NCBI GenBank assembly: GCA_021730905.1
Contig: JAKFYK010000003.1
Coordinates: 1-56,539 of the forward strand
DNA: 56,539 nt
DNA from: Betaproteobacteria bacterium
GTDB lineage: Bacteria; Pseudomonadota; Gammaproteobacteria; Burkholderiales; SG8-41
Reading direction: 5' to 3'
Part shown: positions 50,296 to 56,539 of the stretch, one piece after another
How positions within the stretch are numbered: position 1 is the stretch's first letter
How the letters are laid out: each line of letters starts with the position of its first letter
Position numbers and translations under genes: made by a program
Notes under the pieces: model-generated
Database searches by the model: none
Seen by the model: the letters and a program-made list of their open reading frames with translations, nothing else
Told to the model about the DNA's origin: nothing

Positions 50296-51291
50296 CTACT
50301 TCGCCAACCCCATGTCCGTAAACAACGCCTTCACATCGGCGTACTCCGCCTGCCAGTGCTTGAAGGTCTCGGCGCTGTTCTTGTAGACGTTGGCCATTAG
50401 CCCCGCTTCGAGATCTTTCAGCCATTCCGGTGACTTGACCACGCGCGCAAGCGTGGCGTCCCAATAGGCGATCTGTGCCGCGCTCATGCCCGGCGGACCG
50501 GCCAGTCCGCGCCACAAGTCCTGCGCGCTGTTCACCCCGATTTCCTGCCAGGTTGGCACGCTGGCGAGTTCGCCGCCCCAGCGGCGCGGCGCGCCAACCA
50601 CCAGCACGCGCAGCTTGCCGCCGCGCACCTGCGGCAACACCGTCGAAATTGCTCCTGCCGCGGCATCCACATGACCACCCATCGCTGCAGTCTGGCTTTC
50701 CGCTGCCGAGTTGAACGCAACCGACCGCAGCTTGCGTATGTCCACGCCTGCGGCTTTCATGGCATGCGCGAATGAGGAATGTGTGGCATTGCCGATGGTG
50801 GTGCCGATGGCAACCGAATACGCTGCCGGATCCTTGCGCATGCGCTCGAGGAATTCACGTGCATCTTTGATCGGCGAATCCGCGCGCACCACCAGTGTCA
50901 CGTACTCCACCGCGAGCACCGCCAGCGGTGTGAAATCGGTATAGGTGGTCTTGCTGCGTCCCGCCACATGGTTGCTGATCAGCGGCTGCGCGACAATCTG
51001 CATCAGATGTGCATCGCCCTTGTGCTGCATCAGATACGCAAGCCCCACCGCGCCGCCACCGCCCGGCTTGTTGGTGACATTGACCGGCTGATCGACCAGC
51101 TTGTGTTCCTGCAGGATACGCTGCACCAAGCGCCCGGTACGATCCTGCGGGCCGCCGGGCGTCGTGCCGACAAGAATTTCTATGTTCTTGTCGGGTTTCC
51201 ATGATTGTGCGTGGGCAGGCGGAAGCAGCGCCGCGACAAACCATACTGTCATCAGGCACACGGAAAGCCGAAATTTATTTTCGAGAATCAT
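50296..51291 (-). CDS. Bug/TctC-family periplasmic solute-binding protein (10)
   Basis: This 331-residue protein has a signal peptide ending PAHAQ, then PDKNIEILVGTTPGGPQDRT, NKPGGGGAVG and GDAHLMQIVAQPL, with no PDGYT. It shares AGVDIRKL, GGHVDAAAG and APRRWGG segments with the protein at 21525, so both belong to one subgroup. AAGGAA precedes the ATG at 51291. The RidA gene ends 27 bases upstream and the AT-rich motif copy F fills the gap. It appears to be the third gene of an operon with an enolase-superfamily enzyme and RidA. Confidence 0.9.
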   Translation of the reverse strand: MILENKFRLSVCLMTVWFVAALLPPAHAQSWKPDKNIEILVGTTPGGPQDRTGRLVQRILQEHKLVDQPVNVTNKPGGGGAVGLAYLMQHKGDAHLMQIVAQPLISNHVAGRSKTTYTDFTPLAVLAVEYVTLVVRADSPIKDAREFLERMRKDPAAYSVAIGTTIGNATHSSFAHAMKAAGVDIRKLRSVAFNSAAESQTAAMGGHVDAAAGAISTVLPQVRGGKLRVLVVGAPRRWGGELASVPTWQEIGVNSAQDLWRGLAGPPGMSAAQIAYWDATLARVVKSPEWLKDLEAGLMANVYKNSAETFKHWQAEYADVKALFTDMGLAK

Positions 51292-51304
51292 GATAAAAAT
51301 TCCT

Positions 51305-51322
51305 TATAAAACAAATACTTAA
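51305..51322 (-). repeat. AT-rich intergenic motif, copy F
   Basis: The plus strand reads TATAAAACAAATACTTAA, one A shorter than copies A and C. Read on the minus strand, its first three bases are the TAA stop codon of the RidA gene, and it ends 13 bases before the Bug start, so it fills the whole gap between them. Confidence 0.6.
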
Positions 51323-51789
51323 TGTTTTATCTCGAATACCGCATCGATCACCAGCACGGTACGGCTGCGCAACGACGAGGCGCCCAATACCGAACGCACA
51401 TGCTTGCCGGTGTCGCCGAGCGCGGCCACCAGAAAATCCGACGCGCCATCCAGCACCTGCGGATGATCCGCGAATTCAGACGTGGCGTTGAGGTAACCGC
51501 AGATGCGCACGCAGCGCGCAAGTTTGTTCCAGTCGCCGCTGCATGCCGCTTTCGCTTGCGCGAGCACATTGATCGCCGCGAGCCGCGCCGCCTCTTTGCC
51601 GTCCGCTACGCTGAGTTCTGCCCCGAGACGTCCGACGAACTTGTGCTTGCCATCCACCACTGCCGCCTGCCCCGCGATCAACAGCTGATTGCCCGAAATA
51701 ACATACGGCAGATAATTGGCGGCCGGTGTCGGCGCATCAGGCAATACGACGCCAAGTTTCGCCAGCCGCTCGTCGATGGAATGCGACAT
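51319..51789 (-). CDS. RidA family protein
   Basis: This 156-residue protein belongs to the YjgF/YER057c/UK114 superfamily of enamine/imine deaminases, in the longer subgroup of about 150 residues. Marks are YVISGNQLLIAGQAAVVDG, RLAAINVLAQAKAACSGDW, VRICGYLNATSEFADHPQVL, and DTGKHVRSVLGASSL. In that subgroup the catalytic Arg of classical RidA is usually not conserved at the same place. Its ATG overlaps the TGA stop of the enolase-superfamily gene (TGATG), so translation is coupled. It may hydrolyse a reactive imine or enamine formed in the same pathway. Confidence 0.87.
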   Translation of the reverse strand: MSHSIDERLAKLGVVLPDAPTPAANYLPYVISGNQLLIAGQAAVVDGKHKFVGRLGAELSVADGKEAARLAAINVLAQAKAACSGDWNKLARCVRICGYLNATSEFADHPQVLDGASDFLVAALGDTGKHVRSVLGASSLRSRTVLVIDAVFEIKH

Positions 51790-52946
51790 CAGATACCGCC
51801 CGGTTCGTCTTTGGGATAACGCAGATTGCGCGCCGGATAGACTTTGCCCGGGTGCTGTTTCAATGCTTCTTCATCAACATCCACGCCCAGGCCCGGCGCG
51901 GTCGGCAAATCAATGTAGCCATTTTTCGGCTTCAACTGGTTTGGCGAAATCTTGTCGACAAAATCCACGAACGGCAAAAAGTATTCGGTGATGATGAAAT
52001 TCGGCATGGTCGCCGACGCATGCACGGTCGACGCCAGCGCCACCAGCGTCGAATTGTAGTTGTGCGGCGACATCGCCACCAGAAATGATTCTGCCATAGC
52101 GGCAATTTCCTTCAATTCGAGTATGCCGCCGCAGCACGCCACGTCGGCATTCAGAATATCCGCCGAGCGTTTTTCCAGCAACGGACGGAAACCGGTCTTG
52201 GTATAAGTGGCCTCACCGATCACCATCGGCACGCCGATCTCGCGGCGGATTTGCGCCAGCTCATCGGGATATTCGGCCTGACAGGATTCCTCCATCCAGT
52301 ACAGATCAAACTCGGCGAGTTGCTTGTCGAGCCGTATCGCATGCATGGGCGCGAGCCGCCGGTGCTGTTCGATCAGGATATCCACATCCGGTCCCACCGC
52401 GTCGCGTATGGCTTTCACCACGCGCACCGCGCGCCGCTCGTGCTCCTTGGGAATCCAGGTGCGCCAGGGCGCAGGTAGCGGATCGAATTTCATCGCGGTA
52501 AAACCCATCTTCACCACTTTTTCCGCCGCACGCGCGTAGTCGTCGGGCTCTTTCATGCCGTAGCTCCAGCCATTGGCATACACGCGTATCTTCTCGCGCA
52601 CCTTGCCGCCAAGCAGGTTGTAGACCGGCTGCTTGCATGCCTTACCGACGATGTCCCACATCGCCTGTTCGATGCCGCTGATGGCACAGAACAATTCCAC
52701 CGAACCGCGGCGGGCCGCATAATCGTCAAACGCAAATTGCGTGAAGTGCTTGATGTCGAACGGGCTGCGTCCCACCATGTACGGCCCCAGCGCTTGCAGT
52801 TGCGCCGTGACCGCGGTGTCACGGTCGTATTGCGAATAAGCCTCGCCCCAGCCGTGTATGCCGGCGTCGGTCTCGACCTTGACGAAGATCAGGTTTTTGC
52901 GCCAGCCGGGATGGACGGTATAGCTCTTGACCGCGGTGATTTTCAT
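51789..52946 (-). CDS. mandelate racemase/muconate lactonising enzyme family protein (2)
   Basis: This 385-residue enolase-superfamily enzyme begins MKITAVKSYTVHPGWRKNLI and has NLIFVKVETDAGIHGWGEA in the capping domain. The barrel carries VDILIEQHRRLAPMHAI, MEESCQAEYPD, IGEATYTKTGF and MSPHNYNSTLVALAST near the end. It belongs to the acid-sugar dehydratase-like part of the family (galactonate or mandelate group). The second residue of the usual Asp-x-Asn is replaced (IEQHRR), as in some subgroups. It is the first gene of a four-gene minus-strand operon with RidA, Bug and the peroxidase. Confidence 0.88.
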   Translation of the reverse strand: MKITAVKSYTVHPGWRKNLIFVKVETDAGIHGWGEAYSQYDRDTAVTAQLQALGPYMVGRSPFDIKHFTQFAFDDYAARRGSVELFCAISGIEQAMWDIVGKACKQPVYNLLGGKVREKIRVYANGWSYGMKEPDDYARAAEKVVKMGFTAMKFDPLPAPWRTWIPKEHERRAVRVVKAIRDAVGPDVDILIEQHRRLAPMHAIRLDKQLAEFDLYWMEESCQAEYPDELAQIRREIGVPMVIGEATYTKTGFRPLLEKRSADILNADVACCGGILELKEIAAMAESFLVAMSPHNYNSTLVALASTVHASATMPNFIITEYFLPFVDFVDKISPNQLKPKNGYIDLPTAPGLGVDVDEEALKQHPGKVYPARNLRYPKDEPGGI

Positions 52947-53000
52947 GGGGGTTGCCTTGAAGAAAACGGAACGAAAGTACTTTGAATCTATGTGGGTGAC

Positions 53001-53029
53001 TTCGCAGTGTCAAGTAAGCCCGCTATACT
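53001..53029 (+). promoter_or_regulatory. candidate promoter for the dienelactone hydrolase gene
   Basis: TATACT at 53024-53029 forms a good -10 element, with TTCGCA at 53001-53006 as a partial -35 and an ideal 17-base spacer. The hydrolase ATG lies 85 bases further on. Confidence 0.45.
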
Positions 53030-53114
53030 TCGCGTTCCTCCGGGACCCCATCCAGAATCTGAACTGCCAGAGTGACCAAACTGAGTTGCCAAAATCACCA
53101 CAGGAGCGCCTGTT

Positions 53115-53984
53115 ATGAACGATAGCGTATTCACGCCTGTATTACCGCAAGCCCCCACCCTGGGCGAGGTCGTCAAACAGTTATTGCCGCAGGGATGGGC
53201 AAAACTGGTTCAACCGATTGCCGCCTCGACGATAACCACCGACACGCAGGGTCTGGTCGCGGGCGAAGTGCATCTCGACACCATGACCGGCAAAGTCCCG
53301 GCGTATCGCGCGCATCCGGACCAGAACGGCAAGTTCCCGGTGGTGCTGGTGATTCAGGAAATCTTCGGTGTGCACGAGCACATCAAGGACGTGTGCCGCC
53401 GCCTCGCCAAGCAGGGCTATTTCGCCATCGCGGTTGACCACTATCACCGCTGGGGCGATGTCACCAAATTCACCGACAACCAGGAAATCTTCGCCAAGGT
53501 CGTAAACCACGTGCCCGATAGCCAGGTGATGTCCGATCTCGATACTGCCGTGGTGTTCGCCGGCGCCAGCGGCAAGGGCGACACTTCCAAGCTCGCCGTC
53601 ACCGGTTTCTGCTGGGGTGGACGCATCACCTGGACCTATTGTGTACACAATCCGAAGGTCAATGCAGGCGTGGCCTGGTACGGCCGCCTCGTAGCACCCA
53701 GCAAGGCGCCGCTGCAACCTGCCTATCCGGTTGAATTCGCCGCCATCCTCAAAGTGCCAGTACTCGGACTTTACGGCAAGGAGGACGCCGGCATCTCGGT
53801 AGCGAACGTCGAGCAGATGCGCGAAGCATTGAAAGCCGCAGGCAATACCGTCAGCAACATCGTGCTCTACGACGGCGCTCCACACGCGTTTTACGCCGAC
53901 TATCGCCCGAGCTATCGCAAGGAAGCGGCAGAAGACGGCTTCAAGCGCATGCTGGCGTGGTTCAAGCAATACGGCGTGGCCTAA
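53115..53984 (+). CDS. dienelactone hydrolase family protein (cytosolic)
   Basis: This 289-residue protein has the dienelactone hydrolase core. VIQEIFGVHEHIKDVCRRLA holds the conserved Glu near residue 78, the nucleophile Cys lies in GFCWGGR near 167, an acid Asp is in YGKEDAGIS near 219, and His is in GAPHAFYADY near 256. An N-terminal extension of about 50 residues without signal peptide is present (LPQAPTLGEVVKQLLPQGW). Relatives hydrolyse dienelactone in chloroaromatic degradation or other esters and thioesters. CAGGAG precedes the start. It differs from the TAT-exported paralogue at 24925 and is a separate unit. Confidence 0.88.
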   Translation: MNDSVFTPVLPQAPTLGEVVKQLLPQGWAKLVQPIAASTITTDTQGLVAGEVHLDTMTGKVPAYRAHPDQNGKFPVVLVIQEIFGVHEHIKDVCRRLAKQGYFAIAVDHYHRWGDVTKFTDNQEIFAKVVNHVPDSQVMSDLDTAVVFAGASGKGDTSKLAVTGFCWGGRITWTYCVHNPKVNAGVAWYGRLVAPSKAPLQPAYPVEFAAILKVPVLGLYGKEDAGISVANVEQMREALKAAGNTVSNIVLYDGAPHAFYADYRPSYRKEAAEDGFKRMLAWFKQYGVA

Positions 53985-54057
53985 AGCATCGCCGGAAAAC
54001 TTGCTGACAGATTTCACTCACCCTGCAAGACTGCGTTAGAAATCCCGCAAGGAAATC

Positions 54058-54083
54058 CCCTCGCCCCGCGCGCGGGGCGAGGG
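54058..54083. terminator. 26-bp perfect palindrome between convergent genes
   Basis: CCCTCGCCCCGCG is followed directly by its reverse complement. It lies between the converging dienelactone hydrolase and threonine-synthase-like genes. The flanks (GAGGGTTAGGGTAGGGG to the right) resemble common dispersed palindromic repeats in GC-rich proteobacteria. It may act as a two-way terminator, although no T-run follows. Confidence 0.55.
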
Positions 54084-54121
54084 AACACTTGAAGCGAAGC
54101 AGAGGGTTAGGGTAGGGGTAA

Positions 54122-55264
54122 CTACGCGCTCAAATCACGCGCCTTCAACTTCAGCAACTCCCCGATTTTTTCGGACGCTTTCAAACCCGTTCCCGTCAGC
54201 ACCAGCACCGTCGATTCCTTCGGCTTGATCGCACCACTCGCCAGCAACTGCGTCAGCCCTGCCGCAGCGGCAGCGGAAGTCGGTTCTACATAGAACCCCT
54301 TGCGCGCCAGCACGCCAAGCGCAGCTACAATCTCGTCTTCGGAAACAGCAACCATGCTGCCACCGGAATTCCTCACGGCGCGCAACGCTTCCGCCACACG
54401 TGTCGGTTTAGATGAGGCGATACCTTCCGCAATGGTCGGTGTTATTTCGGTCGGCACTAAATGTTCTACGCCGGCCTGCCATGCATTGAAGTACGGCGCA
54501 CAGTTCGCCGCCTGCACACCAAAGATACGCGGCATTTTTTTTATTTCGCCATTGCGCACCAGTTCGTTAAACCCAATTTCGCAGCCGGCGACGTTACTGC
54601 CATAACCCAGCGGCACCACCACATTGTCGGGCGCCTTGAATCCCAATTGCTCCCACAGTTCGTAGGCTAGTGTCTTGGTGCCTTCGGCAAAAAAAGGTTG
54701 CCAGTTGTGGCTGGCGTAAAAAATTTCGCGGCTCATGCGCAACGCGGCATCGGCCACATCCTGACGCGTGCCGCGGATCGTCACCACATCAGCACCACAT
54801 GCTGCGATCTGCGCAATCTTGGGATAAGACGCGGTCTCCGGCACCAGGATGCGGCAGCGCATGCCCGCCGCTGCTGCGTACGCCGACAGCGATGCGCCGG
54901 CATTGCCGGAGGAATCTTCGAGCACATGATCGATGCCGCGACTCTTGAGGTAGCTCACCATCACCGTCATGCCGCGATCCTTGAACGAGCCGGTCGGCAT
55001 CATGAATTCGAGCTTGAAGCGTACTGACGCACCGCGCCATTCGCCGTCGATCAGCGGCGTCCAGCCCTCACCCATGGCTACTGCATGTTTGTCGTCAACG
55101 CCAATGGCTTTGGCGTAGCGCCACACTGAATAGCATGACGCTTTGATATCGCCGCGTTTCAGTCCTGTGCCGTGCGTAAGATTGAGATAGCCGCCAGTGT
55201 CGGAACACCAACGGGCGGTGTTCGTGGAATAAGTAACACCCGTCGCAGGGTCAATGTAATTCAT
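54122..55264 (-). CDS. threonine-synthase-like PLP-dependent enzyme
   Basis: This 380-residue fold-type II PLP enzyme has the Schiff-base Lys95 in PTGSFKDRG, the asparagine loop SSGNAGASLSAYAA, and a late TGTGLKASEK. The order and N-terminal CSDTGGYLNL segment match threonine synthase and its relatives that make L-threonine from O-phosphohomoserine. Diverged members have other lyase activities. The ATG at 55264 has no ribosome-binding site: the AT-rich motif copy G abuts the start codon, and the upstream aminotransferase stop is only 34 bases away. A TTG lies directly before the ATG. The function is likely amino-acid related, but the exact reaction is uncertain. Confidence 0.83.
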   Translation of the reverse strand: MNYIDPATGVTYSTNTARWCSDTGGYLNLTHGTGLKRGDIKASCYSVWRYAKAIGVDDKHAVAMGEGWTPLIDGEWRGASVRFKLEFMMPTGSFKDRGMTVMVSYLKSRGIDHVLEDSSGNAGASLSAYAAAAGMRCRILVPETASYPKIAQIAACGADVVTIRGTRQDVADAALRMSREIFYASHNWQPFFAEGTKTLAYELWEQLGFKAPDNVVVPLGYGSNVAGCEIGFNELVRNGEIKKMPRIFGVQAANCAPYFNAWQAGVEHLVPTEITPTIAEGIASSKPTRVAEALRAVRNSGGSMVAVSEDEIVAALGVLARKGFYVEPTSAAAAAGLTQLLASGAIKPKESTVLVLTGTGLKASEKIGELLKLKARDLSA

Positions 55265-55265
55265 C

Positions 55266-55284
55266 AATAAAAACAGATACTTAT
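55266..55284 (-). repeat. AT-rich intergenic motif, copy G
   Basis: The plus strand reads AATAAAAACAGATACTTAT, one substitution from copies A and C. It starts one base upstream of the threonine-synthase-like ATG and 14 bases past the aminotransferase stop on the minus strand. Confidence 0.6.
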
Positions 55285-55298
55285 ATTTTCGACACTCG

Positions 55299-56498
55299 CT
55301 ATCGCTTTCCCAGAAACTTTCGGCTCAACTCCAGCACGTGATTCACATCTTCCAAGTTGTTGTACGCGTGCACTGAGAAGCGCAGCATCCCCCGGCGTAT
55401 CGACAGCTTCACCTGATTTTCACCCAGGTGTTTGTATAGCCCATCGTAACGCGCTTCATCGGTGCCGTAGTGATTGGCGCTGAAGTTGCCGACCGTGACG
55501 ATGCCCGCCAGATGCGGTCCCGGCGGGCCGCCGCACACCGGCACGCCCATGTCGAGGAAACCCTGCGCCACCGCGTGCGACAGCGTTGTCACATGCGACT
55601 CGATGCGCTGCGTGCCGATTTCCAGCAACTGCGCCAGCGACGCGTCCACCGCCGCCGCCGCCGCGTAGTTGTAGTTGCCCAGATCAAAGCGCCGCGCACC
55701 GGCGGCAAGCTTGAAGCTCGTGTCGCCCATCGCGGCCTCATGCGCCTCGCCCATATCGACACCGAAGCGCGCGAGGTACGCCGGCTGCATTTTCTCCGCC
55801 CATTCGCGGCGCACATACAGGAAACCCATGCCATACAGCGCCAGCAGCCCTTTTTGCGTGGATACCGCCATCGCATCGACCGGCAACGTGCGCACATCCA
55901 TGTGCACCACACCTGCCGACTGCACGGCATCCACCAGAAACAACGCGCCACGCTCGCGGCAGGCGCGGCCCAGCTTTTCGACATCCGTGCGGAAGCCCGG
56001 CGCAAAACTCACGGTGGAAGCGGTGACGCAGCGCGTGCGCGCATCCATGCGCGCGATCATGTCATCCACCGGCATGTGGTAGTCACGCGGCTTGACCATG
56101 CGCACCTCCACACCCAGCCGCTGCAGGTTGAGCCACGGGTAAACATTGTTCGGGTGCTCAAGATCGGGACAGGTGATGACGTTGTCGCCGGCCTTCAGGC
56201 CGATGCTCGTTGCCACCATGTTGAGTCCGTCAGAGACGTTCTTGGTATAGGCAATGTCGCCCGCATCGGCGTTGATCAGTTGCGCAAAACGGCTGCGCGT
56301 GCGCTCGATCAATGTAAAAAAACGATCCTTGTCGCCGCCATTCATCATGCGATCATCGAGGTGCGCGTCGAGCGCTGCTCGCGTAGTGCCGGACAAAATG
56401 CCGCGCCCGGCAAGATCAAGATACGTCCAGCGCTTTAGCGCGGGAAAGTCGTTGCGGAACGCCGCGATGGTGTCGAATTCAGTGACGGGTTTGTTCAT
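55299..56498 (-). CDS. class V aminotransferase / cysteine-desulfurase-like enzyme
   Basis: This 399-residue fold-type I PLP enzyme has Asp190 in FLVDAVQSAG as cofactor partner and Lys216 in VSTQKGLLALYG as Schiff-base residue. The segments YTKNVSDGLNMVA near 84 and VTASTVSFAPGFR near 158 are typical of the isopenicillin-N-epimerase and cysteine-desulfurase-like branch. No conserved active-site Cys loop of true desulfurases was recognised in the C-terminal part, so an aminotransferase or lyase role is more likely. The start at 56498 follows AAGGGG. It precedes the threonine-synthase-like gene on the same strand. Confidence 0.85.
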   Translation of the reverse strand: MNKPVTEFDTIAAFRNDFPALKRWTYLDLAGRGILSGTTRAALDAHLDDRMMNGGDKDRFFTLIERTRSRFAQLINADAGDIAYTKNVSDGLNMVATSIGLKAGDNVITCPDLEHPNNVYPWLNLQRLGVEVRMVKPRDYHMPVDDMIARMDARTRCVTASTVSFAPGFRTDVEKLGRACRERGALFLVDAVQSAGVVHMDVRTLPVDAMAVSTQKGLLALYGMGFLYVRREWAEKMQPAYLARFGVDMGEAHEAAMGDTSFKLAAGARRFDLGNYNYAAAAAVDASLAQLLEIGTQRIESHVTTLSHAVAQGFLDMGVPVCGGPPGPHLAGIVTVGNFSANHYGTDEARYDGLYKHLGENQVKLSIRRGMLRFSVHAYNNLEDVNHVLELSRKFLGKR

Positions 56499-56539
56499 GT
56501 CACACCCCTTCAAGATAGGTTCTGGAAGAATACTCCGCT

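Noticed and set aside
1..56539. CRISPR arrays, tRNA or rRNA genes, prophage or intact insertion sequences
   Set aside because: No regularly spaced direct repeats, no cloverleaf or rRNA-like segments and no transposase or phage structural genes were recognised on reading both strands.

Overview
The window is a GC-rich chromosomal segment that most resembles an environmental betaproteobacterium (Burkholderiales type). The main argument is ten intact genes of the Bug/TctC periplasmic solute-binding family in 56.5 kb, together with scattered catabolic enzymes (enolase-superfamily dehydratases, dienelactone hydrolases, RidA-like deaminases, cupins, amidohydrolases, Fe/2-oxoglutarate-type dioxygenases, glutathione transferases). 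This Bug expansion is known from Bordetella, Cupriavidus and relatives. No rRNA, tRNA, CRISPR, prophage or intact transposase was seen, and no TctA/TctB membrane partners for the Bug proteins are present.

Layout. 1-2026: LOG-family protein, a 750-bp gene-poor stretch with hairpins, and a small zinc-ribbon protein. 2050-6838: a lone SMP-30-type N-terminal domain beside an amidohydrolase tail remnant, Bug genes on both strands, an alpha/beta hydrolase and a YjlB-like cupin. 6949-13363: MFS exporter and amidohydrolase, MBL-fold protein, octopine-dehydrogenase-like enzyme, then PhyH and TauD/TfdA dioxygenases. 13485-16694: AT-rich gene remnant ending in a 44-bp perfect palindrome, then a TPR/HTH regulator, a beta-propeller protein, a tiny membrane protein and a DUF899 protein. 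16831-25812 (minus): M81 peptidase, DyP peroxidase, and a likely operon of dienelactone hydrolase, ThDP enzyme, cupin and three Bug proteins. 26007-35754: secreted caspase-like protein, enolase-superfamily gene, Bug, bicupin, amidase, a 414-bp inverted-repeat element, Bug and universal stress protein. 35820-44620: RidA-like/MBL/GST cluster, Bug and hydrolase genes, GST, aconitase. 44762-50278: PEP-mutase/isocitrate-lyase family enzyme, cytochrome c, a PQQ alcohol dehydrogenase with the Asp-x-Asp signature of lanthanide enzymes, CapA-like protein and di-haem peroxidase. 50296-56498: Bug, RidA, enolase-superfamily operon, dienelactone hydrolase, threonine-synthase-like and class V aminotransferase genes.

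How the parts may work together. Small transcription units usually pair one Bug receptor with one or two enzymes (for example MR-type dehydratase + RidA + Bug, or bicupin + Bug + MR-type dehydratase). This suggests modules for sensing or taking up and degrading organic acids. Only one obvious transcription regulator (13831-15048) is present, so control must come from elsewhere.

The most unusual signals are not genes. (1) An AT-rich motif, AATAAAAACAAATACTTAT, recurs in at least seven intergenic gaps, twice as an identical 19-mer, often just after a stop codon. (2) A 414-bp element has 32-bp perfect terminal inverted repeats and two diverged arms. (3) There are at least four recognisable gene fragments of families that also exist intact nearby (amidohydrolase tail, MBL head, Bug interior, cupin head), so the region looks like a zone of repeated duplication and decay. 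All functional calls are from reading the sequence; no database search was possible.
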